Shown in pieces: positions 1 to 9,939 of a DNA stretch of 46,248 bases. This DNA is from CAZHLD01 sp964533185 (GTDB lineage: Bacteria > Acidobacteriota > Terriglobia > Acidiferrales > UBA7541): the NCBI GenBank assembly GCA_964533185.1, contig CAZHLD010000018.1, positions 1 through 46,248 of the forward strand. Reading direction: 5' to 3'. Every line of letters starts with the position of its first letter. Within the stretch, counting starts at the first letter, position 1. A program made the translations under genes and the position numbers. Under the pieces are notes generated by a model. That model had not been told where the DNA came from, did not search any database, and saw only the letters and a list, made by a program, of their open reading frames with translations.

Positions 1-226
1 GCCAGATGCTCCGCCGCCAGCGTTGGCCCGAAGCGTTCGCCCACTCCGCCCGAATACTTCTCGCGCACCAGGCGCAGCACCCGGCGTCGGCCACTCGCCG
101 GTCCCGCTCCGCCGTGAGCAGCCCCTCGATGGTGCGCCGCAACTGCTGCAGAACCTCCTGCTGCACCTGCTTCCATCCTTGCTCGACCAAATCCCGCAAT
201 GTTCGTCTCTCAGGTAGGGATAGCAT
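1..226 (-). pseudogene. transposase remnant, frame-disrupted, cut by window edge
   Basis: The minus strand opens at an ATG at 226 behind a good Shine-Dalgarno (AAAAGGAG at 238-245). The first frame reads MLSLPERRTLRDLVEQGWKQ and continues as a charged helical segment. Near 90-100 the recognisable sequence moves to another frame, where VLRLVREKYSGG and then RFGPTLAAEHLA appear. The second motif resembles the FGPTLAAEKLA segment of ISNCY-type transposases. The frame change suggests a broken or composite insertion sequence, although a sequencing error is possible. The rest of the element lies outside the window. Upstream, around 255-290, is what may be the IS end, but no partner inverted repeat can be seen. 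The family assignment is tentative. Confidence 0.42.
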
Positions 227-375
227 GTTGGGTGCCTCTCCTTTTGCCCCCCGCTAGGGGCCAAAGATTCGGAGACACCCTTTTCCTTTTCCACCCAGCT
301 TTCAACAGAGAATCTTACAGACGGACAACAGGAGAAAGAGCTACGAAGGAGGCCGCGAAGCAAGAAAGAAGAAAA

Positions 376-407
376 CGGGCCCCGGGAATTCACAGACCCG
401 GGGCCCG
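376..407 (-). terminator. Rho-independent terminator of the OmpA-like gene
   Basis: A perfect 11-bp inverted repeat (CGGGCCCCGGG at 376-386 and its complement at 397-407) has a 10-nt loop. On the minus strand it begins 13 nt after the stop codon and is followed by TTTTCTTCTTTC. A GC-rich stem followed by a T-rich run is the classic intrinsic terminator. Confidence 0.85.
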
Positions 408-419
408 GTTGAGTGGAGC

Positions 420-2417
420 TTAGTACGTGGCGCCCTGCGGCACCCAGATGACGTCAATGCGGCGGTTCTGCGCGCCGGCACTGGCCTGGCCGCCAGCAGC
501 GCGGACGTTGATGCGGGCCGCATCGACGCCCTTGCTGGTCAAATATTTCTGGGCATTGTCGCCGCGCTGCTGGGCGAGCGTGGCGGACCTGCGCTCCTTG
601 GGATCGGCATAGCCGACGATGACGATCGTGGCGCGGGCGTCGCTTTGCATGCGCAGGGCAACGTCGTCGAGGATGCGCTTGCAAACGTTATCGATGCGCG
701 CGCTACCGACGCCCTTGAAGAAGCATTCGTTGAGCTTGCTGGCCTGAGGCGGTGGCGGAGGCGACTGCACATCGACGGAAGTCGAGCAGTCGGCAGCAGC
801 GCCGCGGCCGTCGTCAACACGGCCGGTGACGGTGTAGCGGCCCGCTGCCAGGCCCGAAGTATCGAGCTGCACCGCAGCGCCGGTGCCGAGCACCTGCCCG
901 CCATTCGAGCGCCAGGAATAGTTAAGCGAATCGTTGTCCGGGTCGCTGGCGCGAGCAGTGATGCGCACTCGCTCACCCACCAGCACGGAGGTGCGGTCGG
1001 CCGAGCAGCTCATCGTCGGTGCGGCGTTGGGCTTGGGCTCCACGCGAACGTCCACGGCGCAGGAGGCCGCGCCGCCGGCACCATCGGAGACACGCGCTGT
1101 GATGGTGTAGGTGCCCGCAGCGGTGCCGGCCGAGCTCCAACGGGCTTCGGCGGCGGTACCGCTGACGCTGCCGCCTGTCGCGGTCCAGTCAAAGGTTAGT
1201 GGGTTGCCGTCGGGGTCGCTGGCGGTGGTGCGGACCGTTATGGCATCGCCCGAGCCAGCATACACGGAACCTGGATCAGCGGAGCAGGAGGCCGTCGGGT
1301 TGCGGTTCGCGGGCGGCCTGGGTTTTTCGGGCCAGTAGGTGGTGGCCAGCTTGACGACGAAACCGTGGCGATCTTCGTGGTTCCGGAGGTTTAACATATT
1401 GCGATATCCGACATCGAGCGCCACCCAATTCACGGGATAGATGCGAACGCCCCAGACGCCATCCACCGGGTCGCGGCGGTCAAAAGTCGTGTTCGGCGTG
1501 TGCGTGCCCAGAAAGACCAAGCCCGTGTATTCCTGCATGATCTGGATGCGGCTCCGCGGGAAGAGGATGAAGCCGGCTCCGACGCGCATCTGGTCAGCCT
1601 GGTTCATGGCGCGGACGCCATTGGCGCGCGGATCGCGGGTGAAGCGCCAGTCCCAATTAAAGGTGCTGGTGATCCAGCGGCCCGAGTTCTTGCTGAGGGC
1701 CAGGCCGAGGTTGTAGTTGAACTGGCCGCTCTGGGTGGTGTTGTTTAGAAGGTCGGGCAAGGTGGAGCGCGTGGGGAAGATGAAATCGTTGCGGACCGAA
1801 AAGCTGACCGGGTCGCCCTTGCGCTCCGAGAGGATGCCGAGCTTCAGGCCCAGGGTGACCTCGCCGACGCCGCCATCGTTGGTGCCCGCGAAGGGATAGT
1901 CCTCCACGTAAGGTGAATTGAAGCTCAACTGGCCAGCCCGGCCGATGTGAATGTGGCGGTACGGTTCAAAGACGCCGTACAGAGTGAGCCGGTCGGTGAT
2001 GCCGTAGCCGGCGGTGTAGCCGAGGTTGAGCACGGTGATGCTTCCGGGCATGCGCGAGAACTTGTTGGCGTAGACGGAGAACGAAAAACCGTGGCGGGGC
2101 AACGTGTCGCCGGTTTCAACAGTGAACAGGCCCAGCGTGCCCGTCGTGGCTGCGAGCGGCGTCCAGGCCGGGTCTTCCAGATAGGTGTCGGCAGGACGCG
2201 GAGCCGGCCGCGGAGTAGCAGCCACGGCGCGGGCCAGTGGCGCGGGCTTGGCGGGAGCGCTCCCGGCGGGCTTCGCCAGGCTCTCCTTCGAAGAGGTCTT
2301 TGGGGAGGCGTTGGCCTTCGCCTTGGCCCTGGCATCCCCAGGGGTATCCGCGAGGCCGGCCGGCACCAATAGCAGACTCAGGGACAGCACTGCTCCGACT
2401 CGCAGCGGGACTTTCAT
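420..2417 (-). CDS. OmpA-family outer-membrane protein with beta-barrel and two Ig/PKD-like repeats
   Basis: The predicted protein has 665 residues. The start was moved to the ATG at 2417, which follows GAGGAGGT at good spacing and opens directly into a signal peptide (MKVPLRVGAVLSLSLLLVPA). An Ala/Lys/Pro-rich linker (about 25-85) precedes an aromatic, strand-rich region (about 90-365) that looks like an outer-membrane barrel. Two similar domains follow, each starting near PTxSCSAD and containing ASDPD and YT(I/V)TxRVxDG; these resemble PKD/Ig-like folds. After a poly-Pro linker comes a C-terminal OmpA domain (GYADPKERR, GVDAARINV, NRRIDVIW) expected to bind peptidoglycan. It probably links the outer membrane to the wall. 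A terminator lies just downstream and a candidate promoter upstream. Family placement is firm; the role of the repeats is unknown. Confidence 0.85.
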   Translation of the reverse strand: MKVPLRVGAVLSLSLLLVPAGLADTPGDARAKAKANASPKTSSKESLAKPAGSAPAKPAPLARAVAATPRPAPRPADTYLEDPAWTPLAATTGTLGLFTVETGDTLPRHGFSFSVYANKFSRMPGSITVLNLGYTAGYGITDRLTLYGVFEPYRHIHIGRAGQLSFNSPYVEDYPFAGTNDGGVGEVTLGLKLGILSERKGDPVSFSVRNDFIFPTRSTLPDLLNNTTQSGQFNYNLGLALSKNSGRWITSTFNWDWRFTRDPRANGVRAMNQADQMRVGAGFILFPRSRIQIMQEYTGLVFLGTHTPNTTFDRRDPVDGVWGVRIYPVNWVALDVGYRNMLNLRNHEDRHGFVVKLATTYWPEKPRPPANRNPTASCSADPGSVYAGSGDAITVRTTASDPDGNPLTFDWTATGGSVSGTAAEARWSSAGTAAGTYTITARVSDGAGGAASCAVDVRVEPKPNAAPTMSCSADRTSVLVGERVRITARASDPDNDSLNYSWRSNGGQVLGTGAAVQLDTSGLAAGRYTVTGRVDDGRGAAADCSTSVDVQSPPPPPQASKLNECFFKGVGSARIDNVCKRILDDVALRMQSDARATIVIVGYADPKERRSATLAQQRGDNAQKYLTSKGVDAARINVRAAGGQASAGAQNRRIDVIWVPQGATY

Positions 2418-2598
2418 CGCGACCTCCTCGACCACTTGAACCGGGTGCACAATTTCGCGCCTGATTGCTCCGTCGACTGAACCCAGAGGACGGGAACAGG
2501 CAGATATGCTCCCCAGGGAAAGCCAGAAAACACAGCGCAGTACGGGCAGGAAAAGACACCCCCACCCGACTGCGAGAAAGGGCCTATGACCCGTTGCG

Positions 2599-2626
2599 AT
2601 TATAAGGCAGCCGTTTTACAAGCCAA
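2599..2626 (-). promoter_or_regulatory. candidate sigma-70 promoter for the OmpA-like gene
   Basis: On the minus strand, TTGGCT (2621-2626) and a consensus TATAAT (2599-2604) are separated by 16 nt. Transcription would start near 2592 and give a leader of about 175 nt before the ATG at 2417. No known riboswitch was recognised in that leader. Together with the hairpins at 2745-2811, this accounts for the gene-free stretch 2418-2893. Confidence 0.5.
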
Positions 2627-2744
2627 AAGGAATTTTCGCTCTATTTCTCTCCCAGTCAATGCCCCAAGGGAGGAGTTATCTGGAAGGACAAATTCCCGTC
2701 CCAGGTGGAATCTGAACCGCCGGGCAGGGGCAGATCAGACCAGC

Positions 2745-2811
2745 CCTGGCCCACAGGCCAGGAGGAGATGGCCTGTCCCCATCGCGGCATTGCGTCCAAA
2801 ACGACAGGCCA
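2745..2811 (+). promoter_or_regulatory. structured leader upstream of TrbI-like gene (two inverted repeats)
   Basis: Two perfect inverted repeats lie upstream of the ATG at 2894. The first is CCTGGCC/GGCCAGG (2745-2751 and 2756-2762) with a 4-nt loop. The second is TGGCCTGTC/GACAGGCCA (2769-2777 and 2803-2811) with a 25-nt loop. Neither is followed by a T run, so they are not intrinsic terminators. They could form an mRNA leader structure, but no function is assigned and no known riboswitch class is matched. Confidence 0.35.
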
Positions 2812-2893
2812 CCCCCGAACCGGCTGTGCCATCTCAACTGAGGAACAGGTCTCAGACCGGCGCGCTTCGGCCGGAGAAGTTGGGAGGAATGAA

Positions 2894-3565
2894 ATGCATC
2901 GGAAAGCCACCGCGGTAGCCACGGCAGGGGCTTTGCTGGCCGCAACCTGGCTGGTCCCTGCGCGATCGATCGCCCAGCAAGCGCCCGCGCCGACGCCCAG
3001 CGTCGCGGCCTCATCGGTGCCCAACGGCACACGGTTCCTGGTGCGTTTGGAAAACGACCTGAGCACCCGGAAGCACAAGGTCAACAAGAAATTCAAGGCT
3101 AAGACGCTCGAGCCGCTGGAGACAGCCGACGGTTCGCTGGTGCCGCCGGGCGCTGAAATCCGCGGACACATCAGCCGGATCGAACCGGCGCATCTGACCG
3201 GGCACGCGCGATTGTGGCTGACATTCGACGAAATCAAAACCAAGCAGGGCAAACTCCCCATCGTGGCCGACGTGGTCAGCGTGCCGGGCGACCACAGCGT
3301 GCGCTCTGGCGAAAGCAAAGAAGGGGAGATCGAAGCGCGCACCAGCCGCAGCCGTCAGGACCTGGAGGCTGCAGCGGCCGGCGCGGCAATTGGTGCAGTG
3401 GCAGGAGCTACGGCAAAGGGCAAGAAGGGAGCCGCGATCGGCGCAGCGCTGGGAGCAGCGGCAGGCTTTCTGATCTCCACCGGTATGGGCCAGGAGCTGG
3501 AGTTGCCGAAAGGCACCAAGCTCGAGCTGGAGTTGGAGCGGCCGCTCTACGTGGCCAAGCAATAG
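2894..3565 (+). CDS. exported TrbI/VirB10-like protein with glycine-zipper segment
   Basis: The predicted protein has 223 residues. The ATG at 2894 follows GGGAGGA with good spacing and begins a signal peptide ending near ARSIAQQ. The middle (about 45-110) has the pattern VPNGTRFLVRLENDLST, LVPPGAEIRGHI, which resembles the beta-rich C-terminal domain of TrbI/VirB10 secretion proteins. A strongly hydrophobic Gly/Ala segment (about 155-195; AAAGAAIGAVAGA, GAAIGAALGAAAG) looks like a glycine zipper. The C-terminus GTKLELELERPLYV is nearly repeated in the gene at 8337-9143, so the two are paralogues. No other type IV secretion gene is nearby, so a conjugative role is unlikely. An envelope or outer-membrane function is more plausible, but the substrate is unknown. 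Confidence 0.75.
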   Translation: MHRKATAVATAGALLAATWLVPARSIAQQAPAPTPSVAASSVPNGTRFLVRLENDLSTRKHKVNKKFKAKTLEPLETADGSLVPPGAEIRGHISRIEPAHLTGHARLWLTFDEIKTKQGKLPIVADVVSVPGDHSVRSGESKEGEIEARTSRSRQDLEAAAAGAAIGAVAGATAKGKKGAAIGAALGAAAGFLISTGMGQELELPKGTKLELELERPLYVAKQ

Positions 3566-3589
3566 GCGCACACGGGCAACGCAGCTCTC

Positions 3590-3618
3590 TTGGCATTCGC
3601 GGGCACTGCTGCTACATT
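3590..3618 (+). promoter_or_regulatory. candidate sigma-70 promoter for the regulator-kinase operon
   Basis: TTGGCA (3590-3595) and TACATT (3613-3618) are separated by 17 nt. The predicted transcript would start about 6 nt before the ATG at 3631, so the mRNA would be nearly leaderless. The match is moderate and rests on sequence only. A sigma-54 alternative (GG-N10-GC) was checked at the same place and does not fit. Confidence 0.35.
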
Positions 3619-3630
3619 CACTGACGGAAC

Positions 3631-5019
<1,389 letters not shown>

Positions 5020-5023
5020 GCCG

Positions 5024-6553
5024 ATGCAAGTCCGGCTAACGACGAAGTTCACCCTGACTGTTGCCCTGCTAGTGCTCGCGGTGGTGACCGTACTCTCCTT
5101 CCTTTATGTATCCATTCTTGCCAGCCAGCTGATCAAGGGGGTGGAAGACCGGGCCGCGTTTGTCGCCAAAATGGTGTTCCTGCAGGCGCAGAATGCTCTG
5201 AGGGATGCCGCACAAGAAGGGTCAGCGCCAGCTTCGAGCAATCCGGAAGACATCCGAGAATACTTGAGACGGACGCTGGCCGAGAACCAGGGACTGACCT
5301 CCCAAGTGGACGCCGCGGTCGGATACTCGAACTTTATTTTTGAGATCAGCATCGTGGATAGCAGCGGAAGGGTCTTGATTTCGAGCGATTCTTCGCTTCC
5401 GGGCCAAATCGCGTCGCGCCGCAACTCGCTCGAACAGCTCGCGCGTGGCGGACCACGGAAGCAGTTAAGCGCCATCCTCGGCCGGCTGCGCACCGACGAG
5501 GTGACTTATCCATTCAATCTTGGTGACCAGCCTTTCGGAGAGATCCGCGTAGCGACACAGGTGGGCTTGCTTCGCCAAGAACTACTGGCGGGCTTGCTCG
5601 CGGCCGGTTCAATCGCAGTGGTGGCCGTGTTGCTATCGACGCTGCTCGGGGCACTGGTCAGCCGGGCCACGCTGGCGCCGCTGCGGCGCATCTCGAAACA
5701 GTTGGATCAGATCGCTACGGGGCGGTTTGACCCCGAGCCGGAGTCGGGAGGCACAGCGACGCGGCGAGGAGATGAATTCGGACAGATGAGCACAAGCATC
5801 ACGCAGATCGGCCAGCAGATCTCTCGAACCCGAGAGGAGATTGCACTCGACATCCTGATCCAGGCGCGAAGCGAAGAAAACCAACGAAGGAAGGTGCTCG
5901 AGGAGACGCTTGCGAACGCAGCCCATGAGGTTCGGAATCCCTTGCATTCCATGCAACTGTGGCTAGAAGTGCTGCGGGGCAATCTGCCTCTTGAGCAGGA
6001 AACGCCAGCGAACGCGGTGAAAGTGCTGCAAAGCGAGATCGAGCGGTTGAATCGTGTGGTGAGTCAGGCGCTGGACTACATGCGTCCGGTGGTGCCGCAG
6101 TTCGAAGAGACGAAGATGGAGAAACTGGTGGGAGAAGTACTTGAGGTACTGCGGCCACAGCTCCAGCGGGCGCGCATCGAGCTGGCCACGCAGTGGAATG
6201 GCGAACTGCCCGCGGTGCGCGTAGACCGCAAGCTGATCCAGGAGGCGGTGCGAAACCTGGTGCTGAATGCGGTGAAGGCCATGCCGCAGGGCGGGCAGTT
6301 GATGGTTGCCCTGGAGCGGCGCGGTGAGATGCTGCGTTTGACCGTGTCCGATTCAGGCTGCGGAATCCCTGCGGAGCATTATGACAAGATCTTTGCGTTA
6401 TTCTTCACCAAATTCAAAGAGAGAGGTGGGGGTAGCGGAATCGGACTGGCCAGTACGTACAAGACTGTCCAATTCCACAACGGTTCGATAGACTTTGAAT
6501 CGGAGGAAGGCCGCGGCACAACGTTCCGCATCGAGCTGCCGCTGGCCAACTGA
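5024..6553 (+). CDS. membrane sensor histidine kinase with HAMP domain
   Basis: The predicted protein has 509 residues. TM1 spans about 10-32, a periplasmic sensor region about 35-185, TM2 about 188-212 and HAMP about 213-270. The dimerisation/phospho-acceptor box is AHEVRNPL (H301). The catalytic domain has an N box (NLVLNAVKAM, N411 and N415), G1 DSGCGIP and G2 GGGSGIGLA. The periplasmic part has no domain I can name. Gene order, regulator 4 nt upstream and lipoprotein 1 nt downstream, makes this the cognate kinase of the NtrC-type protein at 3631-5019. The signal sensed is unknown; the adjacent lipoprotein could take part in sensing. Confidence 0.92.
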   Translation: MQVRLTTKFTLTVALLVLAVVTVLSFLYVSILASQLIKGVEDRAAFVAKMVFLQAQNALRDAAQEGSAPASSNPEDIREYLRRTLAENQGLTSQVDAAVGYSNFIFEISIVDSSGRVLISSDSSLPGQIASRRNSLEQLARGGPRKQLSAILGRLRTDEVTYPFNLGDQPFGEIRVATQVGLLRQELLAGLLAAGSIAVVAVLLSTLLGALVSRATLAPLRRISKQLDQIATGRFDPEPESGGTATRRGDEFGQMSTSITQIGQQISRTREEIALDILIQARSEENQRRKVLEETLANAAHEVRNPLHSMQLWLEVLRGNLPLEQETPANAVKVLQSEIERLNRVVSQALDYMRPVVPQFEETKMEKLVGEVLEVLRPQLQRARIELATQWNGELPAVRVDRKLIQEAVRNLVLNAVKAMPQGGQLMVALERRGEMLRLTVSDSGCGIPAEHYDKIFALFFTKFKERGGGSGIGLASTYKTVQFHNGSIDFESEEGRGTTFRIELPLAN

Positions 6554-7132
6554 ATGGCGACGTACACCACAATGCAACGCGCCTGGCTCATCCCACTCGC
6601 GCTGCTGGCCGTTCTGGGGCTGGTTGCGGGGACCTCGGGATGCGTGAAGCGGCGGGTGCAGGCCGCGCCGCCGGTGATCGTTCCGACGCAAGCAGAAGAA
6701 CCTGTGCGGGCCGCTCCGCAGCTGGAAACAATGCCAAGTACGCCTCCGGAGTCGAGTCCGCCGGCGCTGGTGGTGCCGGCAACCAAGACTCCGCCGGCAC
6801 GGCGCGGCCCTCGGACGGAACCACCCGCGAACCCGCAGCCGGAGCCGCCTTTGCCTGCCGCGGCGCCGCCGCAAATCTCTCCGCGGCTCTCGGCGCAGGA
6901 ACAGGCTGAGGCCGAGCGCCGCACCAGCGAGGACATCTCTCTGGCTGAACGCAACCTTTTGCTGGCTCCTGACGGCAAGCAATTGAGCGTGGCCCAGCGC
7001 GATCTGGTGGAAAAAATCCGCGGCTTCCTGGCCCAGGCGCGCGAGGCCATCCGTGCCTCGGACTGGGTGAGGGCGCGCACGCTGGCGCAGAAGGCAAGGG
7101 TGCTCTCGATTGAGTTAGTGAATTCGTTGTGA
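6554..7132 (+). CDS. proline-rich lipoprotein in a two-component operon
   Basis: The predicted protein has 192 residues and its ATG directly abuts the kinase stop codon. A hydrophobic N-terminus (about 9-27) ends in a lipobox-like GTSGC, so lipidation at C30 is likely. A Pro/Ala-rich linker (about 35-110) follows. The C-terminal domain is helical and charged, with SLAERNLLLAPDGKQLS and a final segment rich in Ala, Arg and Lys. I do not recognise the family. Position suggests an envelope partner of the kinase, or a small lipoprotein with a TPR-like or alpha-solenoid C-terminus; neither can be shown from sequence. Confidence 0.7.
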   Translation: MATYTTMQRAWLIPLALLAVLGLVAGTSGCVKRRVQAAPPVIVPTQAEEPVRAAPQLETMPSTPPESSPPALVVPATKTPPARRGPRTEPPANPQPEPPLPAAAPPQISPRLSAQEQAEAERRTSEDISLAERNLLLAPDGKQLSVAQRDLVEKIRGFLAQAREAIRASDWVRARTLAQKARVLSIELVNSL

Positions 7133-7209
7133 AAAGAAGTTGACCGTCTTCCGTTCTCCGCTCTCCGCTTCCCTGCCGCCTCGCCCGCCATTGCTGTTAC
7201 TATGAGGAT

Positions 7210-8340
7210 GTGAAGAACTACGATGTAGTCATCATCGGCGGCGGTCTGATCGGCGGCGCGATTGCATGGGAACTGGCGCGCCACGGAGTGCAGGTCGTCC
7301 TGCTCGACCGGCAGCAGCCGGGCCGCGAGGCGTCGTGGGCCGCGGCGGGGATCCTGTCGGCATCGCCGGAGAGTCCGGCAGCGATTCCGCTGGTGCCATT
7401 GTTCAAGGCCAGCCTGGGGCTGTACCCCCTGTTCGTGGCGGCAGTCGAGGAGGCCACAGGGCGCAGCGTGGGCTTCCGCCGCGAGGGGGCAATCGAAGCC
7501 TTCTTTGCCGGAGACGCGCGGCGCGAGCTGAGCACGTTCATTGCCTTGAACCACGGACTGGGACTGGCGGCCGAGCCGCTACCGGTCGAGGAAGCGCGGG
7601 AGCTCGAGCCGGCGTTGAGTGACGAGGCTCACGCAGCGGCGCTACTCCCGGATGAAGCCTCGGTGGATAATCGGCTGCTCACCGAAGCCGTGCTGGCGGC
7701 TGCGGCGAAGGCAGGAACAGAGATTCGCGCCGGCGCGGCGGTCGAAAGACTGATGCGCAGCAGCGGCCGGGTGACGGGCGTCGTTGCCGAAGGCGAGATG
7801 GTCGGGGCAGCCCAGGTGGTGCTTGCGGCGGGCTGCTTCTCGGCACAGATCGCAGACCTCGCGCGCTACGCGCCGATGCGTCCGGTGCGCGGGCAGATGG
7901 TGGCGTTGCGTTCCGACCGAGTGAATGTGCAGCGGGTGCTGCACTCCGAGCATGGCTACGTGGTGCCGCGCGACGACGGCCAGATGGTAGCAGGCAGTAC
8001 AACGGAAAACGCGGGCTATGAGAAAGGCGTCACGGCCGGTGGCATCGAGCAAATTCTGCGTGCGGCCCTGGAAATCGCGCCGGGCCTGGCCGAGGCGGCG
8101 ATTGTCGAGACTTGGAGCGGCTTGCGCCCTGGCACGCCTGACCATCTGCCGATCCTGGGCCCAACGGATATAGAGGGTCTGCTGATCGCCACGGGACACT
8201 ACCGGAACGGCATCCTGCTGGCGCCGGTGACGGCCAAGCTCGTGCGAGAGTGGATCACGGAGGGCCAGACTTCTCTGGCGGTGGAGATGTTCAGCCCGAT
8301 GCGGTTTGAGCAAGCGCCACGCGCTTCAGCGGCGGGTTAG
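7210..8340 (+). CDS. thiO: glycine oxidase ThiO (FAD-dependent)
   Basis: The predicted protein has 376 residues. In this reading frame only a GTG start at 7210 fits; the nearby ATGs run into stops. The N-terminus carries the dinucleotide-binding motif VVIIGGGLIGGAIAWELA followed by the acidic end of strand 2 (LLDRQQPGREASWAAAGIL). The C-terminal DAO fold includes PVRGQMVAL, HGYVVPRDDG, WSGLRPGTPDHLPILGP and GHYRNGILLAPVTA, all typical of ThiO. The enzyme oxidises glycine to iminoglycine for thiazole synthesis in aerobic thiamine biosynthesis. No other thi gene is present, so the role rests on family similarity, and a related amine or amino-acid oxidase is possible. It ends in a 4-nt convergent overlap with the next gene. 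Confidence 0.83.
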   Translation: MKNYDVVIIGGGLIGGAIAWELARHGVQVVLLDRQQPGREASWAAAGILSASPESPAAIPLVPLFKASLGLYPLFVAAVEEATGRSVGFRREGAIEAFFAGDARRELSTFIALNHGLGLAAEPLPVEEARELEPALSDEAHAAALLPDEASVDNRLLTEAVLAAAAKAGTEIRAGAAVERLMRSSGRVTGVVAEGEMVGAAQVVLAAGCFSAQIADLARYAPMRPVRGQMVALRSDRVNVQRVLHSEHGYVVPRDDGQMVAGSTTENAGYEKGVTAGGIEQILRAALEIAPGLAEAAIVETWSGLRPGTPDHLPILGPTDIEGLLIATGHYRNGILLAPVTAKLVREWITEGQTSLAVEMFSPMRFEQAPRASAAG

Positions 8341-9143
8341 AACGGGACGCGGCTGCGCTGCGGCGAGCGATTGGGCGGGCCTGCGAGCGTCGAGGCGCGG
8401 CCTGGGTCGGTGAAGTTGATGTATTCGGCGTCGAGGTAGAGCGGGCGGTCGAGCTCGACGTCGAGTGTCGTCCCGCGGGGCAATTCAAGCTCCGGCCCGC
8501 GGCTGAGCAGTACGGTCATCAGTCCGACTGCCGCTCCAACGCCCGCACCGATGCCCGCGCCCGTGCCGGTGCGCGTAGCAATCGCGCCGATGCCCGCGCC
8601 GGCGCCGGTGGTCTTCATCACCGTCCCGGCGTCTCCAGACTTGTCCGTATCCCCTTTGATCTTCCCTTCCCCTTCAGTGGTTTCATTTCCGCCAGTGCCG
8701 GCATTGGTGGGGACCGCGTTGAAGTCCACGGTGTAGCCATTGGGAAGAATCAGGGTGTTGAGGCGAATGCGGACCTCGCCGCGTCCCTTCACCTTGCCTG
8801 GACGCTTGGCTTCGAGGATTTCGCCCTGCACGTAGGAGCCGGCCGGGATCACGATACGGTTATCGCGGGTGATGGGGAAAAGAGTCTCGAGATAGATCGC
8901 GTCGCCGGGGCGAGCGTTGCGCGTAGTGATCGCGTTGTGGAGCACCAGCGGGAGTTTGGTGCCGGCCGGGAGGATGATCTTGGCCGGGTGCGTCTTTGCA
9001 GCAGGCTCGGTGACCTCGGCGGGCTTTGGCAACTCTTGCTGCTGGGTAGGCGGAGTTGGCTGCTGTTGAGCGTCGGCTGCCACCGCAAGCGCAAGTGCGA
9101 GCGTTGCGGCTGAGAAAAGCTTGGCTCGAATCGAAACGTGCAT
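8337..9143 (-). CDS. exported TrbI/VirB10-like protein, paralogue of the 2894-3565 gene
   Basis: The predicted protein has 268 residues. The ATG at 9143 follows GGAGGG and begins a signal peptide ending near AVAADAQQQ. After a Pro/Gln linker, LPAGTKLPLVLHNAITT and VIPAGSYVQGEILEA match the beta-rich pattern of the earlier paralogue. Next come a Gly-rich zipper (GAGAGIGAIATRTGTGAG, then GAGVGAAVGLM) and the shared end GTTLDVELDRPLYL. It carries an extra polar insert (about 150-175) and a longer C-terminal tail. Its stop overlaps the thiO stop by 4 nt on the opposite strand. The pair brackets the two-component/thiO block in opposite orientations. Family similarity is clear; function is unknown. 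Confidence 0.78.
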   Translation of the reverse strand: MHVSIRAKLFSAATLALALAVAADAQQQPTPPTQQQELPKPAEVTEPAAKTHPAKIILPAGTKLPLVLHNAITTRNARPGDAIYLETLFPITRDNRIVIPAGSYVQGEILEAKRPGKVKGRGEVRIRLNTLILPNGYTVDFNAVPTNAGTGGNETTEGEGKIKGDTDKSGDAGTVMKTTGAGAGIGAIATRTGTGAGIGAGVGAAVGLMTVLLSRGPELELPRGTTLDVELDRPLYLDAEYINFTDPGRASTLAGPPNRSPQRSRVPF

Positions 9144-9264
9144 CACACCCTCCACAATGGTCCCTTCCGATTCCGATGCTGGCCCGCGGGCGAGGGATGT
9201 CTATAGTGTAACCCCGGTTGCCCATCGCAAGAGCAACCGTCTTGAAGAACGCATGGGCCGCAGC

Positions 9265-9654
9265 CTAGGGCCGTATCGTATGGCCGAGCGAGCGCAGCAC
9301 GGCAAGGGCGTGTTCGAGCGTGGGTTTCTGCACGAAGAGGTAGTCGGTGTCGTAGGTAGAGACGACAGAAATGCTAAGACCGGCTTCGGCCAGTGGCCCG
9401 GCGAACGAGGCAATCACTCCGACGGCGCAGAAATCTAAGAGGCCTTCGACTTTCAGGCAGTGCCAGCCGCGGCTGGCTTTCACGTCGGCGGGGGCGCCGG
9501 CTTCGCGGCAGAAGATGGAGAGCTCGTCGGCGGTGCGCGTGACGGAGAAGAACGGGCCGTCGGTGGCCCAGGTGGGAATCGGCGCGGCGGGGTCGAGGCG
9601 GCAAAAAGCATAATCGCCAGGCAGGAGCGTGAAGGTAAGACTGCGGGTTTCCAT
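9265..9654 (-). CDS. ACT-domain protein (tandem ACT, CASTOR-like)
   Basis: The predicted protein has 129 residues when begun at the ATG at 9654; a TTG 36 nt upstream would extend it but looks unlikely. Conserved blocks are FTLLPGDYAFCRL, PFFSVTRTADELSIFC, GWHCLKVEGLLDF and AEAGLSISVVSTYDTDYLFV, typical of small bacterial tandem-ACT proteins. These usually bind amino acids and act as sensors or allosteric modules. No enzyme domain is fused, so it is probably a stand-alone ligand-binding protein. An inverted repeat (CGGTTGC/GCAACCG, 9215-9221 and 9233-9239) lies downstream but lacks a T run. It is divergent from the small gene at 9725, about 70 nt away. Confidence 0.75.
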   Translation of the reverse strand: METRSLTFTLLPGDYAFCRLDPAAPIPTWATDGPFFSVTRTADELSIFCREAGAPADVKASRGWHCLKVEGLLDFCAVGVIASFAGPLAEAGLSISVVSTYDTDYLFVQKPTLEHALAVLRSLGHTIRP

Positions 9655-9724
9655 GAGTGCCGGAGCGTCTCCGAGTATGCCATAGTACAAAGCTGGCGCG
9701 AAGAAAGCGGCTCAGGAGAGGGCG

Positions 9725-9925
9725 ATGGCGAAGATTGGGTTGGTGTACGGGATGCGGCTCTTCCCGGCGGAGGAGCTGGCTGAGGTGCAGGCGGCGACGG
9801 TCACGCTGAAGAGCGGAAAGACGGCGCGCGTGACGATGCACCTGATCGAGGGCAGCAAGGATGAGATCGAGCGGACGCTGCGGCAATCGGTGGAGGCATT
9901 CTTCGACATGTATCCCGAGATCTGA
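9725..9925 (+). CDS. small conserved-looking protein, 66 residues, unknown function
   Basis: The ATG follows AGGAGAGGGCG, a strong ribosome-binding site, and the frame has a sensible composition (MAKIGLVYGMRLFPAEELAE start, acidic helical C-terminus ending FFDMYPEI). An N-terminal hydrophobic strand and a beta strand (VTLKSGKTARVTMHLI) precede a helix (KDEIERTLRQSVEAFF), suggesting a small alpha/beta fold. No signal peptide or membrane segment is seen. I do not recognise the family. It is convergent with the zinc-ribbon gene, with a palindromic repeat between them. Confidence 0.6.
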   Translation: MAKIGLVYGMRLFPAEELAEVQAATVTLKSGKTARVTMHLIEGSKDEIERTLRQSVEAFFDMYPEI

Positions 9926-9939
9926 GCTGAACCGCGAAT

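Noticed and set aside
3590..3618. sigma-54 promoter before the first regulator
   Set aside because: The GG-N10-GC spacing fails; a sigma-70 reading fits better.
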